Shown here one piece after another: positions 47,048 to 60,210 of a stretch of 64,000 nt of DNA. The DNA is from Cyathus striatus (lineage: Eukaryota > Basidiomycota > Agaricomycetes > Agaricales > Nidulariaceae). Where the stretch lies: the NCBI GenBank assembly GCA_025738555.1, contig JAOVFP010000013.1, positions 62,001 to 126,000 on the forward strand, given 5' to 3'. Position numbers and translations under genes: made by a program. The stretch's first letter is position 1. Each line of letters begins with the position of its first letter. A model generated the notes under the pieces. That model made no database searches. It had not been told where the DNA came from and saw only the letters and a program-made list of their open reading frames with translations.

Positions 47048-48599
47048 TTAGAGGACAAAAATCCGGGACTAAGTATGGTTGGACTGTCACTACGTATGCA
47101 CAGACTACTTGTGAACGAACACGCGAAGGGATAAGGATGGGAGCCTTTAAATTCGTGTGAGTGTCAATGGTGAATCAAATTAATCAAACCAAGAGAGAAT
47201 TGTGAGCGAATGATGAGATTCGCTGGTCGCCGAGCCCAAGGTGACCAGGTCGTCCTCACTCAACTTTAGAATAGACGTGGGCAGCAGCTCAGGCCTAAAA
47301 GTACAAGCGAGCGAAAAATCAAGTATAGAGAGAATAGCTTAAAGACTGAAACGCAGCAAGTCTGTGGAATAGCTGCTGCATTGATTAGTCGGTTGAGCTG
47401 GACGCTGAACCGCGCAACACCATTGAAGTCGTGCACAGCTGCCATAGCTCGTGAGTTGCCCCGCGGGCTCGGGGATGAGGTTGAAATTGATGGAGAAGTG
47501 TACATAATGATCAAGGTGTATTTGGTTAAATACAGCATCCTCCAAACTTATTATTCTGTCATGATGCTGCAGATGTTGATATAAAAGTTCTACACCTTGT
47601 ATTCATATCTCGATAATAGGCATATGATGGTAACCGGCAGCGTCAAGTTGAGTAGAATCCTACCTGGATTGCTTTAGGTCTACTAGTCTTTGATATTAGA
47701 GTCAAGTATCTTTGGCGATGTGAAGCTATGTTTACTCCGATTTTGATCATCTGCTGTGCTAATAATAATATCTATATACTTTAGCTTGAGTAAGCATATT
47801 CATATAGAATTATGTTATGAAAGAAGATACAAAGTTTTCCAACGTGAAGAACATTGCGTGCATAGTACAAGCATAGTGTAGTACCAACATAGTACTGCGT
47901 ACTCGGTGCTGCATGCAATCAACATTACAGAATCTACACTGTTAGTGACAATTATATCGCAGATGAATTGAAATCATGATCATCTGCACGGACTATTCTT
48001 AACCTTTCTTCTGGTCTGTATCAAGCAGTCATATCACCTGATCACACCAGTACTACTAACGTTCGAACATTCAACATCAACGTTCAAATCGATCAGTAGT
48101 CTCGTACCAAGAACGTCCACGACCATGCGAGCGGTTGGGATTAGCACATGGTAAGTAGTAGCACTATAAGTAATCATTTGAGCGCTTTCAAAGTCAGGGT
48201 ATTCCCAACCTTTATTTCTTGTCTATGAAAGATGTACCATTATCTGTTCCGGTTTTCCGTGTTTTCAGTCATTTTGATCAAATATGAACATATTACGGTC
48301 ATCACAGGGCGCCAATTATCAGATGCTTTAGATCACCCCTGAGTCTTCTTTCTTTTGAATTGGAGGAAGAATATCATAAAACCCACGTTAAGAACAAAGG
48401 ACATGCTGTGGGGCCGCTCGCAAGCGTTGATACATCAATAGTACTTGAATAAACGGAGCAAACCTCTTGTGGACATTTTCTTGTTTCTCTCGTACAACAT
48501 TCCGCTCTTGATTCTTAACGCTACTACCCATTTACACACTATCACAAGCGAGCTTTTATCTCGACTTTCCGGTTCGTATATTTACCAGAGGGCACAGGA
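47048..48599. other. intergenic, no gene seen
   Basis: Short frames only. It should contain the promoter of the membrane-protein gene to the right. An ATG at about 48125 followed by MRAVGISTW and a GTAAGT donor could be a small upstream exon, but nothing confirms it. Confidence 0.35.
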
Positions 48600-51500
48600 A
48601 TGACTGGTATAGGACAGTTGGGACAGACAGTAATCAATGGAATCCAGGAGATTTCTGCCATTTTACCATTGCTGGGAACCGAGCAGTGCGAGGAGCATAG
48701 TGGTTCAGCCCTTCGTGGCGGGTTTTGCTATGTTGGAATCACCCCCGTCTCAATCTTTGGAAGCCTGGGTGTTGTAAAGACTGGAATTAACGTTCTGGTT
48801 TCGAGTATCGTGATTCCAATATGGCATTTCTTGGGTGCCGAACGATTAGCCAATGGAGGTTTCAGACCAATCGGCGATGTGGCGCCTATGATTGCCATGG
48901 ATCCACAATGTTCAGAACGTTTCTTGGCAGAAAGCCAGCTCGAGAAATTGCTGGAGGATGAACATATCGATAATGTGGATGATTTGACGGTTGAATGGGG
49001 TGAAAGAAGTCTACGATGGAATTTGTTTATGATCTCTTTCACTCTCTTCGGCGGATTTCTCGGGATCACTCCCTATTTATATTTGTTGCGCAAATCGGAG
49101 ATGGAACAGCCGTTGATACTAAAGGGATGGCCTTTCCCGCTAGCAAGAGTTCTAGGAACATCTATTTCTGCAATTCTTATACAGATAATCATACAAATCC
49201 GAGTTTTGATTATCGTTAAGAAACGGCTGGTCTTCAAAGAAGTAGATCAATATGCAAAGCAACATAATTTCGTGAGCCTCAGGGGTAATGTTTTCTGGAG
49301 TCCATTGCGCTCATCTGAGATGGTACTGTGGGGACTAAAACAATTCTTAGCAACGTACGTGGTGCAAATACCTTTACACATTTTTGCAAACTTACCATCA
49401 TCCCATTAGTAGAAATATAAAAGGAAAATACAACAATGTTCCCCGAATGACTAGCGCAGATGCAAATATATGGCACCAGAGTAAAGAGATACCGATATCC
49501 AATTCGTCTACTCCCACTATCAATAACAATTTCAGATATCAAGATATGATAAACCAAACTGGGATTACTCCCACCACCTCCAGTACACCGACTTTTATAG
49601 GGCTGTGTCCTGACAGCTCCAGAACAAATCTCTCGCCGTCGTTGAAACAAATCCGACCCAGTTTCACTAGGAATACTTCAACAAATTCTAGCTTTGTTGA
49701 AACGACTCCCGCTACCTCAAATATCATTCTAAACGTTAATACTAGGTTGAATCATAGCAGTGTTATATTCAATGAAGATGGCTCCATATCAAAAGACAGT
49801 GATCATCGAGCTGAACTAGAATCTTTTGTGAAAGATTCGTTAAAAAAACACTTCCCCCTTCATTCGTTTCTCGAGAGGTTTATTCGTTCGCGCATATTTA
49901 TGTTTGTCCTACAGATTCTCCTAGCAGGAGGAGTATTTTTATCCGTCGCAGGGTACATTGGGTCATTTTACCTAGTCCAAAATGCCTATGCTAGTTCGCT
50001 CGGTCCTGTCTTATGGCTGGCAATTGAAGTGTTTTTGTGCTTTGTTAGGATTTTCGTCTGGTCACTAAATCCTGGTTGGGATGACGCGAAAGGGATGATA
50101 TTCGAGCTGAAGCTGGTTTCGACCTGTCCCCTTGCCACATGCGACTTATACGGAGACGAGTTCGAAAAGACCGGCAAGGCGCCTGTTGTCAGAGCCAAAG
50201 ACTTTTTACAGGAAATTGCAGCGTTTACCGGTCCACTTCCATCATTCACATGGGCTGCTAACTTTTCGAGTTCTTGTCGAGTTTTTCGAGTTAAAGTCGA
50301 GTCTTACTTAAGTTATAGTCGAGTTCCGCTTTTGAGCTCGCTTAACTTTTTCGAGTCAAAGTTAAGTTACCTCAAGTGGCCATTTACTTATTTCGAGTGG
50401 ACTCGAGTTCCCTGCTTTTTTATTTTGGTAAAAGTCGAGTTCCCTCAAGTGGACTTAAGTTCCTCGCTTATGTTATTTTGTGAGAGTCGAGTTCCCTCAA
50501 GTAAACTTAAGTTCCTCACTTATTTTATTTTTTGAGTTAAAGTCGAGTTCCACTTAAATTTTTCGAGTGTACTTAAGTTCCTCACTAATTTTTTTCTGAA
50601 AGTTGAGTTCTCTTGAGTTCAGCTAAGTTCCTCTGTAGAGCAGGCAAAACGCCTGCGCTGCGATTCACGAATTATTCGACATCAATACGCTCCAAATCGG
50701 ATTACGTAATCACGCATCACGCATCATTGATGTGTCCGTACGCGTTCCGCTCGCATTCTCGAAATAACACAAACTACTGTATATATTATTGTAAGGTACT
50801 CCATACAATACAATTGTAGAACTTGCTTATTTTTCAAGTAAAAGTTAAGTTCCCTTGAGTGTAGTTAAGTTTCTCGCTTATTGTTTTTGAGTAAAAGTTA
50901 AGTTTCATCGAGTGGAGTCGAGTTTCTCGCTTATTTTTTTTGAGTGAAAGTTAAGTTCTTCGAGTGGAGTCGAGTTTCTCGCTTGTAATTTTTTTCGAGT
51001 GGAAGTTGAGTGGTGTTAAGTTCCTCACTTATGCTAAATTCGAGTGGAAGCTAAGTTACCATCGAGTTACCATTGAGTGATAAATTCCACTCGACTCCAC
51101 TCGAATTTGAGTCGAGTTCCATTCGAGTTCCACTTAAGTTCCAGTCGAGTGTCTAACTTAAGTTCCTCAAGTTCCATAATAAAAAACCCATACTTTATAA
51201 TTGTACTCATTGTTGTCGCAATCCCTTAGCTCGTTGTTTCTCACGCCCACCCGTGCTGCCGCAGATGTGTAAAAATAGCGCCATCACATCATCCATCAAA
51301 TCCCCAATCATTCCACTCACTTCTGATGCATTGATGGTGATCGCGTCGCACTTCTTCCATCATCATGCTCAACAGTGAGCACATATTTTGTGCATTCTTC
51401 TCTCAGCTTTTGGATTCTTCCTGTGATTTTTTTTTCCAATGTGAAGTTAGTTATTTTGTATGTAATATAACATCTTAGTTGTATAAATATCATGTGCTGT

Positions 51501-53882
51501 GCTTACAGAAAATATTACATGAATAATAATAATTGCAACTTTTCATAGGTAATTTAGCTGTATTGTCAAAGAAATTAATATACATTCATGTTCACAAAAA
51601 AATTGAGAGGAATCGCCCAAGAACTTGACCAGAAATGAAAATAATGAGTGCTCATTGTTTATGACGATGACGAGGCACATGAATGCGATCAAACGCGCCA
51701 CGGAAAACAACGCGCGGCACTCATTGATTAATTTGATGGAGGCAGACGCATCAGATCAAATTAATGATCGACATACAGGGGCGTGGGAAATAATGAGCGC
51801 GGAGGCGCAATAGTGAGTGAGCATTAATCTAGCGATCCATAGCAGTGTTGGAATGTCTGTCATATACCATACAATTTATATTTTTCGAGTTACAGGTAAG
51901 TTCCTAAGTTAAGTTCCAGTCGAGTTCCAGTCGAGTTCCATTCAAGTTACCGGTAACTCGAAAAGTTGACGGCCCCATTCACATGGGAGGATGCATCCTT
52001 TTACTACATCCTCACGGGAAAGAAAGCACCGCATCCTGGCAATAAATGTACAGATGAGTCGAAAGTTTTGTACGTAATCGTATGTGACTACAAAGAACGA
52101 TCATCCAGACTATTGGTAAAACGTGATCCCAATTCAAAAGACGACTTCAAGATATATGTTTGCCATCTGTTTCCTGAAACGAGAAGTACAATGGTCTCGG
52201 TCAGGGCGACATTTGATAACGGCTCACCGGATTATGGTTTCACTGACAAAAAAACGCATTCTTTGACGTCCAATGTTGAATTCATGGAGAAGCTTTCTCT
52301 CCACTACCATGATATCATCTGTCGGGTTGCTGAGCGCCAAGAGATGGTCGATACAACCAAGAAGTTCCAAAAAACATGGGCTTTGCGATCACCGAAGGTT
52401 GTCCATGAAAACATGAAGCCACGAAATATGATGCTAACACCGGCTGACAAAGCGTACTTGAAACACGGCCAGTTGAGACGCCAAGTGTTTTCTATGTTTA
52501 CTTGCTTAGAGGAGTGGATGGTACTGTACTTAAACCATTTTATTAAGGAGCTCCTTGAAGATGTGTCATTTCCTTCGAACGAGAAGCTAGTCACCCTACC
52601 AGACATATTATTATATGAAGCCGACGAGGTTGAATACCTGATGGTTGAAGTTTGGAAACAAATGGAAGCATTCTTATACCAGACATCATCGACCTGGAAA
52701 CGCTTATTCGAGCAAAAATATGGCAACATGGTCACTGAAGTAATTAAATCTTCATTTCCGGAAGAAGTGATGCCAAATGCAACTTTCCATGACCATAATA
52801 CTGATTGGTTGCAAAAATTACGGACCAAAATGGAGAATAGGTTGAAGAATGAGCAAGAGCAAAACTGTAGACAAATACAGAAAATCATTGTGGAGTCCAT
52901 GTATAGTCGTTTGGACCCACAATTGGAAACCGTACAAAATCGGATTGTTGGAAGGACATATAGTGATCGGAATGAAAACGATCTTACAACATCCAAGTCA
53001 AAGTCGGTAAGTGCAGCAGTGATCCACGAAAGCTAATACATACCTAATAATTGTATTAAACTTAGGATGAAAAGACAGTCGAGGACAAGAGTTGGCGGAA
53101 TTTTGAATCCAAAGACAAAAAATTTAACGATGACGATCAAGAAGCGAGACATCCAGGAATATTGCCAGATTTACAGTCACAAAATAGTATTAACAAATTC
53201 CGAGAAGGGAAAATCATGCAACCGTGTGATATACAAATATGGAATCTTGGAAATAATTACGACCAGCCGATGAGTCAAGACATAATAAATGCTCGGAAAC
53301 ATCTAAGGCAGTACTTAAGCTCAAATGTAAGTACACCATAACGATTACAGAAAACACGATAACAATTAATATTTGAACTAGAATCGTAATAGTATTGAAA
53401 GTTGGGATATTGAAAGTTGGGGTATTGAAAGTTGGGGTATTGATAGTTGGCAACTTTTTGATAAAAAGATGGACGAGCGATTTAAAAATGGACGCGAGAG
53501 GGTGGAAAAGATTAACATGGAGGATGAAGAAGGAAGACCATTGAAGATTATATGGAATCAACAGTTCCAGGAGATGGAGAACCGATGTCGGGGAAGAAAG
53601 ACTCGGTGGATGAAGCTTACAGAAAAGCAACGCCATGAATATGCGGATGCTGAGAATGTTTCATTTCTTACGGACTTTTCCATTGAATGGGAGTCCAAAA
53701 GGAAATATTGGAATACCGCGGCACTTCAAGAAAGAATCTGTTCCTTGAACAAGAAACCAGCGGGTGAGACGTTACCATCCTTGCTGATGAGGTATGCAAC
53801 GAGGCCAGAAATGTGGCTCCCCAGGAGGCGCGACCGCCGAAGTCGGACTGTAATCAAGCTATCGTCAGAAAACTGCTCATAG
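48600..53882 (+). pseudogene. large membrane protein of unknown family, interrupted by an insertion
   Basis: Reading exons 48600-49354, 49410-50254, 51988-53006, 53066-53326 and 53382-53882 gives 3,381 nt, exactly 1,126 codons plus stop, once the insertion at 50255-51987 is skipped. Helices are visible at VGITPVSIFGSLGVVKTGIN, LFMISFTLFGGFLGITPYLY, VLGTSISAILIQIIIQI, FVLQILLAGGVFLSVAGYIG and LGPVLWLAIEVFLCFVRIFV. The rest is soluble: a Ser/Thr/Asn-rich loop after helix 3, then a long charged C-terminal region with IESWDIESWGIESWGIDSW, a 5-residue repeat. I know of no function. As it stands, the insertion brings in stops and no GT-AG pair sits at its edges, so the allele is probably broken; truncated products of either half are possible. 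Confidence 0.65.
50255..51975. mobile_element. 1.72 kb insertion made of diverged AAGTT/CGAGT repeats
   Basis: CATTCACATGGG occurs exactly at both edges (50243-50254 and 51976-51987), a 12 bp duplication. Just inside, AACTTTTCGAGTT (50260) faces its complement AACTCGAAAAGTT (ending 51967). The outer parts (50260-50635, 50815-51180 and 51885-51967) consist of dozens of short variants of AAGTTCC, CGAGT, TCAAGT and CTCGCTTATT in loose units of roughly 60-70 bp. The interior (51190-51880) and a 180 bp island (50640-50815) are unrelated. No convincing gene is encoded. Frame restoration of the host gene on its removal proves it is an insertion. The class is unknown to me. Confidence 0.8.
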
Positions 53883-53899
53883 AGGGTAAGAAAGGACTT

Positions 53900-54445
53900 G
53901 CGTGGGAGGTGTAGATACCATTGTCGAGGACATAGATATTAACGCCAATTCCTGCGGTGCTGTTGTAGGTGTAAGAATACCTAAGGGCACTAGATAGTGC
54001 GTTAGCGAGAAGAACGATAAATACGAATAGAAGGCATACCTGGTGCTGGTGCTGGAGAACTTAGCATCCCGGCTGATGCGCTGGAGACCCCAGGGAGCAT
54101 CGGTCTGGGTGGTCATGGTGTGCATGATACCATCCTCAGAAATGTACTCGACGTCCTCGTGGGTACGGAGGGTATTGGGGGGTCTGAATCGAGGACACCT
54201 GAAGAAGTAAGCGGATTACATAACGTGAGGGATGAGGAGTGATCATGATGACGTACCAGTAAAGCCATTAATAAGTTCCCAGTCAACGGTAGCGTTGAAA
54301 TTGAGCTTGCTAATCAAAGACTTTCTAGTGATACCGTCCTTGAGCTTGACGACGTATCCACCGTTAGTCTCGCCCTTGAACTTCTGGATAGTTTTAAGAG
54401 GTCCGGGAGCGGCGAGGATGGGTGCAGCCACGAGGGTGAGCTAAA
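53900..54445 (-). pseudogene. subtilisin-like protease (peptidase S8, proteinase K type), 5' fragment
   Basis: Pieces in order from 54445: LTLVAAPILAAPGPL (end of a signal peptide), GGYVVKLKDGITRKSLISKL and VDWELINGFTG (inhibitor I9 propeptide), HEDVEYISEDG, TQTDAPWGLQRISRDAK (mature N-terminus), then RYSYTYNSTAGIGVNIYVLD-NGIYTSH, the catalytic-Asp segment. The family normally reads D-T-G; here it is D-N-G. Homology stops at about 53900, directly against the end of the neighbouring gene, so the His and Ser parts of the catalytic domain are missing. A C run (about 54182-54187) seems to shift the frame between the propeptide halves. No starting ATG exon was located. It should be inactive. Confidence 0.75.
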
Positions 54446-57365
54446 CGTAAATACCAAGTGCGGGAGGAAGCAATAGAATTGAATTAGCATTTATCCGACC
54501 CAGCACACTGAGGAATGTAAATAAGGCGTACCCATGTATTAGACGCCGGTGTCAGTCGCTCGTGATGCTAGATCACGACCTATGATGCACGAACAGCTCT
54601 CGTCCTTTATTAGCCTCGTGCAAGTCACGTCATACTCAGTAACTGGAATCCTTGAATTCGAACTTCGGCCAACATTTGGCAACTTCAAGCTTCTCGGACC
54701 GAGTCCATTGTCAAACCTACAGGGAATACTATGCACACGGCAATCATTAGTACGTTGCTATTACAAGGCTGGAGCGCCGCCGTCATCTTGTGCTCGCTGC
54801 TGAAGTCTGCTATCCCATACCATCATCTTGATTGAACAACACGCCTGGTGGTGCAACAGAGAGGAGCATGAGAGGATGCTGTGCCCAGGTCCCAGGGCAA
54901 AGAATCTGAAGCTACAGACAAACAAAGGTAAATAGATGTATATCTTCCCAATTTTGGTCTGACATGTCACGTTGCTCGCCTGGGCGACCTCCTCACCTTC
55001 ACTGTGATTCACAACAGTTACGCGTTACAGTTTCATCCAATGTTCATTGCAATGCACAAGATCGACACTTTCTTCTCAACTTCACCTGTTAGTACGAGAA
55101 GCTCAAGAAACACGGAAAGCCTCCAAGCAGGAAGACTGCAGAGAAAGCACAACCTCGGGACACTTATGATTCGCCCTCATGACTCTTGCTGAGCGCTGAG
55201 CAATTGGTGCGACCCTTGCTTCTGACCAACTTCAGATACTCATCTGATGTATTAGGGTGTTCAGGTAGTGCCACGTTGTATAATCTGGATCGGGCACGAC
55301 GAAAGAGAAGGACATTAGGTGTGCATTAACGTTTGCGCCTTCTACGACTATCGTCACACCGCCACCACCGGTCGACCCTTTGGTCCATACGGCAGTGAAT
55401 ACTACTTCTAACGAATGTGTCATATCGGTGAGCAGTGGTACGCTGTGGTATGTCCCCTTGTCGACTCGTATTGTCCCCTCACACTGACACTTGTTCTAAG
55501 CGGCGGTGGCATATGCAGAATCAATCAGGAGTGTACGGAATCTGGCTGGGTTACCGTGTCGTATGTTGTCTCAGTGAGATAGACAACAACGTCCGTCGAA
55601 TCGATTAGGGGCATGGCACTGAGGGGAATGGATCGAGAAGCATGGAGGTGCGCCTTCCGACTCTTTAGTTCTTCGTCTCTCACTTACACGACACCATTTC
55701 CCACAGTTGCACCTGCGCATCTTCTTCCCATCTTCTACATACAGCGTCCACGATCTATCACCCACTCGATTTCCCGTATCATACCCGTCCTATTTGATGG
55801 TTGACGTCACCTGCAATCCTCGACTATGAATAAGATCCCTCGTCAAGAACGCAATTGGTTTCTCATTAACAATTATCAGTATCTTTCTACTACTGTCTCT
55901 CTCCACCCCCGTTCACCAGCACCAACGACATAACGACCCCCCATCGATCTTTCCAAGTTCACTGTCCTTGCAGTACAACATAGACTAACGCTCCCACTGA
56001 GGCCTTTCGGTGATACCACCCAGGCGTCCTCGTCGACATTCAGGCTTTTGACGCGTCTTCAAGTTTCCTGTTCTCAGTTATAATACTATGGGCGTACAGT
56101 TGGCTTAACTGCGTTCCGAAGCGTGATGGAAAGTGGAAAGCCTGTGTATATACACTGCGGAAGTGAACATTACATCGCTGAGATTTGGGGCAGCGTATTT
56201 TTCTCACTGAGAAAAAACTTTTTATTCTCTCTCCCGACCCCGTCCACTAGTACCAGGAGCGACATTACCACACTCCGTCAAACTCTTTCCCCTTACACTG
56301 CAACACACCCACTTCTACTCCTGCCAACGATGGCGGAGTCTCTCCTCCCGGCAGGGGGTGTCACACGATTCATATCTTTCGTCTTCAACCAAGCTATTAA
56401 CCCGTCTTCAAGTTCTTCAGACGAGGATAGTACTGATCTTGTTCGATGCCATGAAAGGAATGCAGCGTTATGAAGCGGGATGAAAAGCTTGTGTATGTGC
56501 ACTTTCTCCGATATGTCTCGGCTTGGGATCCGGACAGGTGCCATAGTACGAGGGCGGCCGAGGATTCCGGACTCCAAGTTAATCGCGTTCCAATGGAGCA
56601 TTACCAGAGGACCGGGTCCCTAAATAATGCCTATGAATGCCAGATCCTAATTCATACAAATTGGCAGCTGTCAGGCGACTCAGGCCTCCCGGACTGATAC
56701 CAATCAGACATGTTGAGATCAGAATTCGGCGAAATGGTTAAGTATGTATTCCGACATTTGGGGTTTGGAGGAACACGGCCAGATGCGGTGTTCAGATACA
56801 TAAGCCATTGTGGAGTCGATGTTCTGCGTACTTCGTGAGTTCATGGATTCTTGTACTACAAGCCAACTATATGCCCCACAGGTCCATTCCAAATTCTCAA
56901 TCAGTGTTGATCAAATCAAACCAGTGCACATACGTGTCAGAGCGTGTCAGCTCTTCGACTGATGAGTAGACGATAAATCTCTATCAATTAAAAGTAATAC
57001 TAGCCTTCGTTCTATTTAAGACACGGAAGCGCCTTATCATCTGCTAATTTTCATGATATACGCTCAGCCGTAGGTCTTTCTTTTGAATACCTACACACTA
57101 ATACTGTGGTTCCTAAGCACAATCTTGAGAGAAGGTACATAATGTATTCTGACTGTTGAACATGATTCGGGGAGCGATGTCAAGATGGATAACTTCGGAT
57201 TAATTTGTGAAGTGTCAAGCGTCAAGTTTGGCATCTGCTTCTACCTAAAAGAGCACTTAGATAAATAAATATAAGACCTCATCACAGCGTCAACCCTTGC
57301 ACAACCTCGGTAGCCAGGTTTGTCATTCCCATTCCGCACATCTAGAGCAAACTGTTTAAAAGATA
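54446..57365. other. intergenic, no supported gene
   Basis: Only short frames, including 56123-56473 plus (MAESLLPAGGVTRFISFVFN onward), which has no recognisable family. No repeat was noticed. Confidence 0.4.
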
Positions 57366-59227
57366 ATGTCAAACACCACACTAACCCTTGAGCCGGATGT
57401 AATAATCGACAACACTGACTTCGACACCAAACTTAATTTAATTTATGGTAAGCTGTAGTATTTGAACCCTAGTACTACGAAACTCCAATAAATCTTTGTT
57501 TAGCCGCAACTGTAACATCCCTCATCTATGATATATTTCACTGCTTTGCTGATGAGGTACTTATTATGCTTCAGGTTTCGTGTAACCATTGTTCAACACA
57601 CTAATCCTTATTACCGATAGGTAGAATACATCTGGCTGTAAGTTACGATAAATGTCTTATTCGTTGCGTGACATTTATCTCATAGACCTCTTTTCATATC
57701 GTTTCAGTGGCATGAAGTGGTCAGTCCCAAAAGTCTTGTATATTATTGCACGATATTATTACCCATTTTATCTCTTGTAAGAAATTATTTTAATGAAACC
57801 AAGTGTTCACTTACGTTTTTCATTTAGGTTCGAAACAATTTGTATGTTGTTCTTGTGTATTTCTCTTTATAACTGAAAGAGAATTTGATAGTGCCATTGA
57901 ATATTGCGAATGGACCCGTATCATATACTGTACGACTTATCTCTATGATATTTATTTCATTTAAACCTGACTGCATTTAATTTAGATGTAATGTGTCATT
58001 TCAGAACCTATGTGTCGACAATGATTACTATTTTATAATATATTATTGTAGCTGTTCCTTTTCGCTCTGGTTCCACGGTTTGTGCGCAACATGGTCACTG
58101 AAAAACGAAATAAATAAGCTAATAAAGTGTTATATAGCGGTGGCCTAATAATATGCAGTACTATAACCGACCTTATAGTTATGATCAGAGTGTGTGCATG
58201 TTACGGTAATAGAAAAAGGAGTAAGTATCGATCTGCATTAATATTACGTTCCAGTCATAACTCCATTGTCAAACAATAATAGTTGTCTTACTACTTGTAT
58301 CGGCATTAGCTAGTGAGTAAATCCAAGTTATATCTCATGAATACATTCTGATTTATCTACATAATGGCAGCTCGATTTGTGGTTCGCTTCTTATATCAAG
58401 CCACAATTAGCTTTCCTGACAATACATCAGTTCTCACTCTTTGTTACGACCTGGATTACCATTGGATCCGTCAAGAACCTCATTGTCATACCCGCCTTAG
58501 GTCCGTCGGCATGCTGGGATGATTCACCACCATATGACAACTTCACTATTGCATTCCAAACGGCGGCATTTGGATGCATACTTGCCATCCAGAGTGCGTA
58601 TCCAGGCTGTATTCGTCGTCCACAAATCACTAATGTGATGCTCACAACAGCGATATTTTTTATTCTCACTGTATACAAGGTCGGGAAGAATCTCATAGTT
58701 ACACATGGAGGATTGTGGAATATAGTGAAAAATGAGCGAAAGACCTTCCCAGTTCTTACAGCTCTTATACGTGATGGAACTTTGCATTTCTCCATACTAT
58801 TTGGTAAGCAATTCTGTCAATCAGTAATAGGTACTTTATTTATGAACTCACACGTTAGTATTTACAATTGTTGTTACTTGGAGTTCGGCAGATCAGAATG
58901 CGCTCAATGTTGGTATTCCACACTTTATTACACCGTAAGCTCTATAACAATTTATTTATTTTCTCATTAATTAAGTTTTGCACACAGATGGTACATTGCA
59001 ATGCTGTCATTTACAGTAAGGTATGGTATCGAAGGTTAAATCACATACTAATGAGACATATTCAGGGAGTACGGCTGATGCTAAAGCTGCGAAAGTTAGC
59101 AGACGTAAATGGAAACTCAAGTGCACCATCGGTGTCACGGTCAATTTTCTTTGCGCAGCCTCCTTATAGCACAAAGACTACATGCGAGGATGGGGAACGC
59201 GGGAGAAAAGACGAAAATCGGATATAG
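57366..59227 (+). CDS. DUF6533 membrane protein
   Basis: The ATG at 57366 starts MSNTTLTLEPDVIIDNTDFD. The DUF6533 signature is spread over the next small exons: TVTSLIYDIFHCFADEVEYI-W, then MKWSVPKVLYIIARYYYPFY. Exons of uncertain limits follow to 58375. After that comes an open stretch with helices FASYIKPQLAFLTIHQFSLF, FTIAFQTAAFGCILAIQSAY and ITNVMLTTAIFFILTVYKV, and the family-like ending FPVLTALIRDGTLHFSILFG. The last exon has HILMRHIQGVRLMLKLRKLA and a hydrophilic tail to TAG 59225-59227. DUF6533 proteins are predicted seven-helix proteins abundant in Agaricomycetes with no known role. Introns are AT-rich and some exons (57900-58080) could not be fixed, so partial decay cannot be excluded. 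Confidence 0.65.
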
Positions 59228-60210
59228 ATAAAATAGTAGAAAGCCCCGTTTATCGGAACAGTTTTGCGCTTGAATATGGGGCACATCTTAGCCATTGATT
59301 TCTTTCTAATTAAAGGGCAAGTTTATTCTTGATTTATTCATTGGACATACAGTATTCCACCATCACATCGCGTGACAATCTTTCACATTTTGTTTCTCCT
59401 GATCCCTAATCTACACCTATTACACCAATTCTTTTTGAATAGTAAGGAATAACATACTGTAAAAATGTTCCATAAATTAGCTATTTAAAATATTCACATT
59501 CCGATAGACTATATGCAAAACAAAATGGGGGGTTTGGATAATTTAGTGAATTTCAAAAATTCTGTGGCTTGTATTGCTATAAAAAATTGGGAATAATCAC
59601 TCTTAAAGTATATAGTTGTTGAGGACAAGCACTAATCTACATTTTCTATTATTTTTATTGACCTGTGTGTGTCATATCTTTATAGGATTACAGATTTATT
59701 CACCATCTTGCAAGACATTAAAACTTTATTTATAAACTGATCCGGGACTTCGGCACTACTAATTTTGAATGGTTTCATAATAAATAATTGACTGTCATGC
59801 CATGTGGTGCTGATCAAAATCCATTCCCATCCACTATTTTGCATATTTGACCACCTTCCCTTCATCCAATGCATTAAATATTTTACAGTAACATTCATGA
59901 AGTACTACACTATCTCCTCATACAGCTTTTGTAAAAATTGGGGCAGGGAGTAAAGAGTTATGATGACATCATGTTTTTTCTGTCATGTTTGATGGTTGTA
60001 TACTGTATCCTTAGCACGCATGATGTTTGTGTCGACCATCACAAAGAAATGAATTAGTGAGTCTGTTAATGTCCATTCAACAAACAATAGCTTTCTCAGA
60101 GCAAGTTGGGAGCACTTCAAGAGCAGTGAGTGACGATCAGTTTGTAGACATGTTTATTGTTAAGGGAATTGCCAAAGATGCTGAAGCTCCAGCCAAATAA
60201 ATTAGTAAAG
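59228..60210. other. AT-rich intergenic DNA
   Basis: No frames or repeats of note; composition is clearly more AT-rich than the 17-19 kb transporter region. Confidence 0.4.

Noticed and set aside
50255..51975. Large intron of the membrane-protein gene
   Set aside because: The edges carry no GT-AG pair in the right place and are marked by a 12 bp direct repeat instead.
56123..56473. 116-codon plus-strand frame as a gene
   Set aside because: No recognisable motif, overlapped by an equally long opposite-strand frame, and no supporting splice sites.
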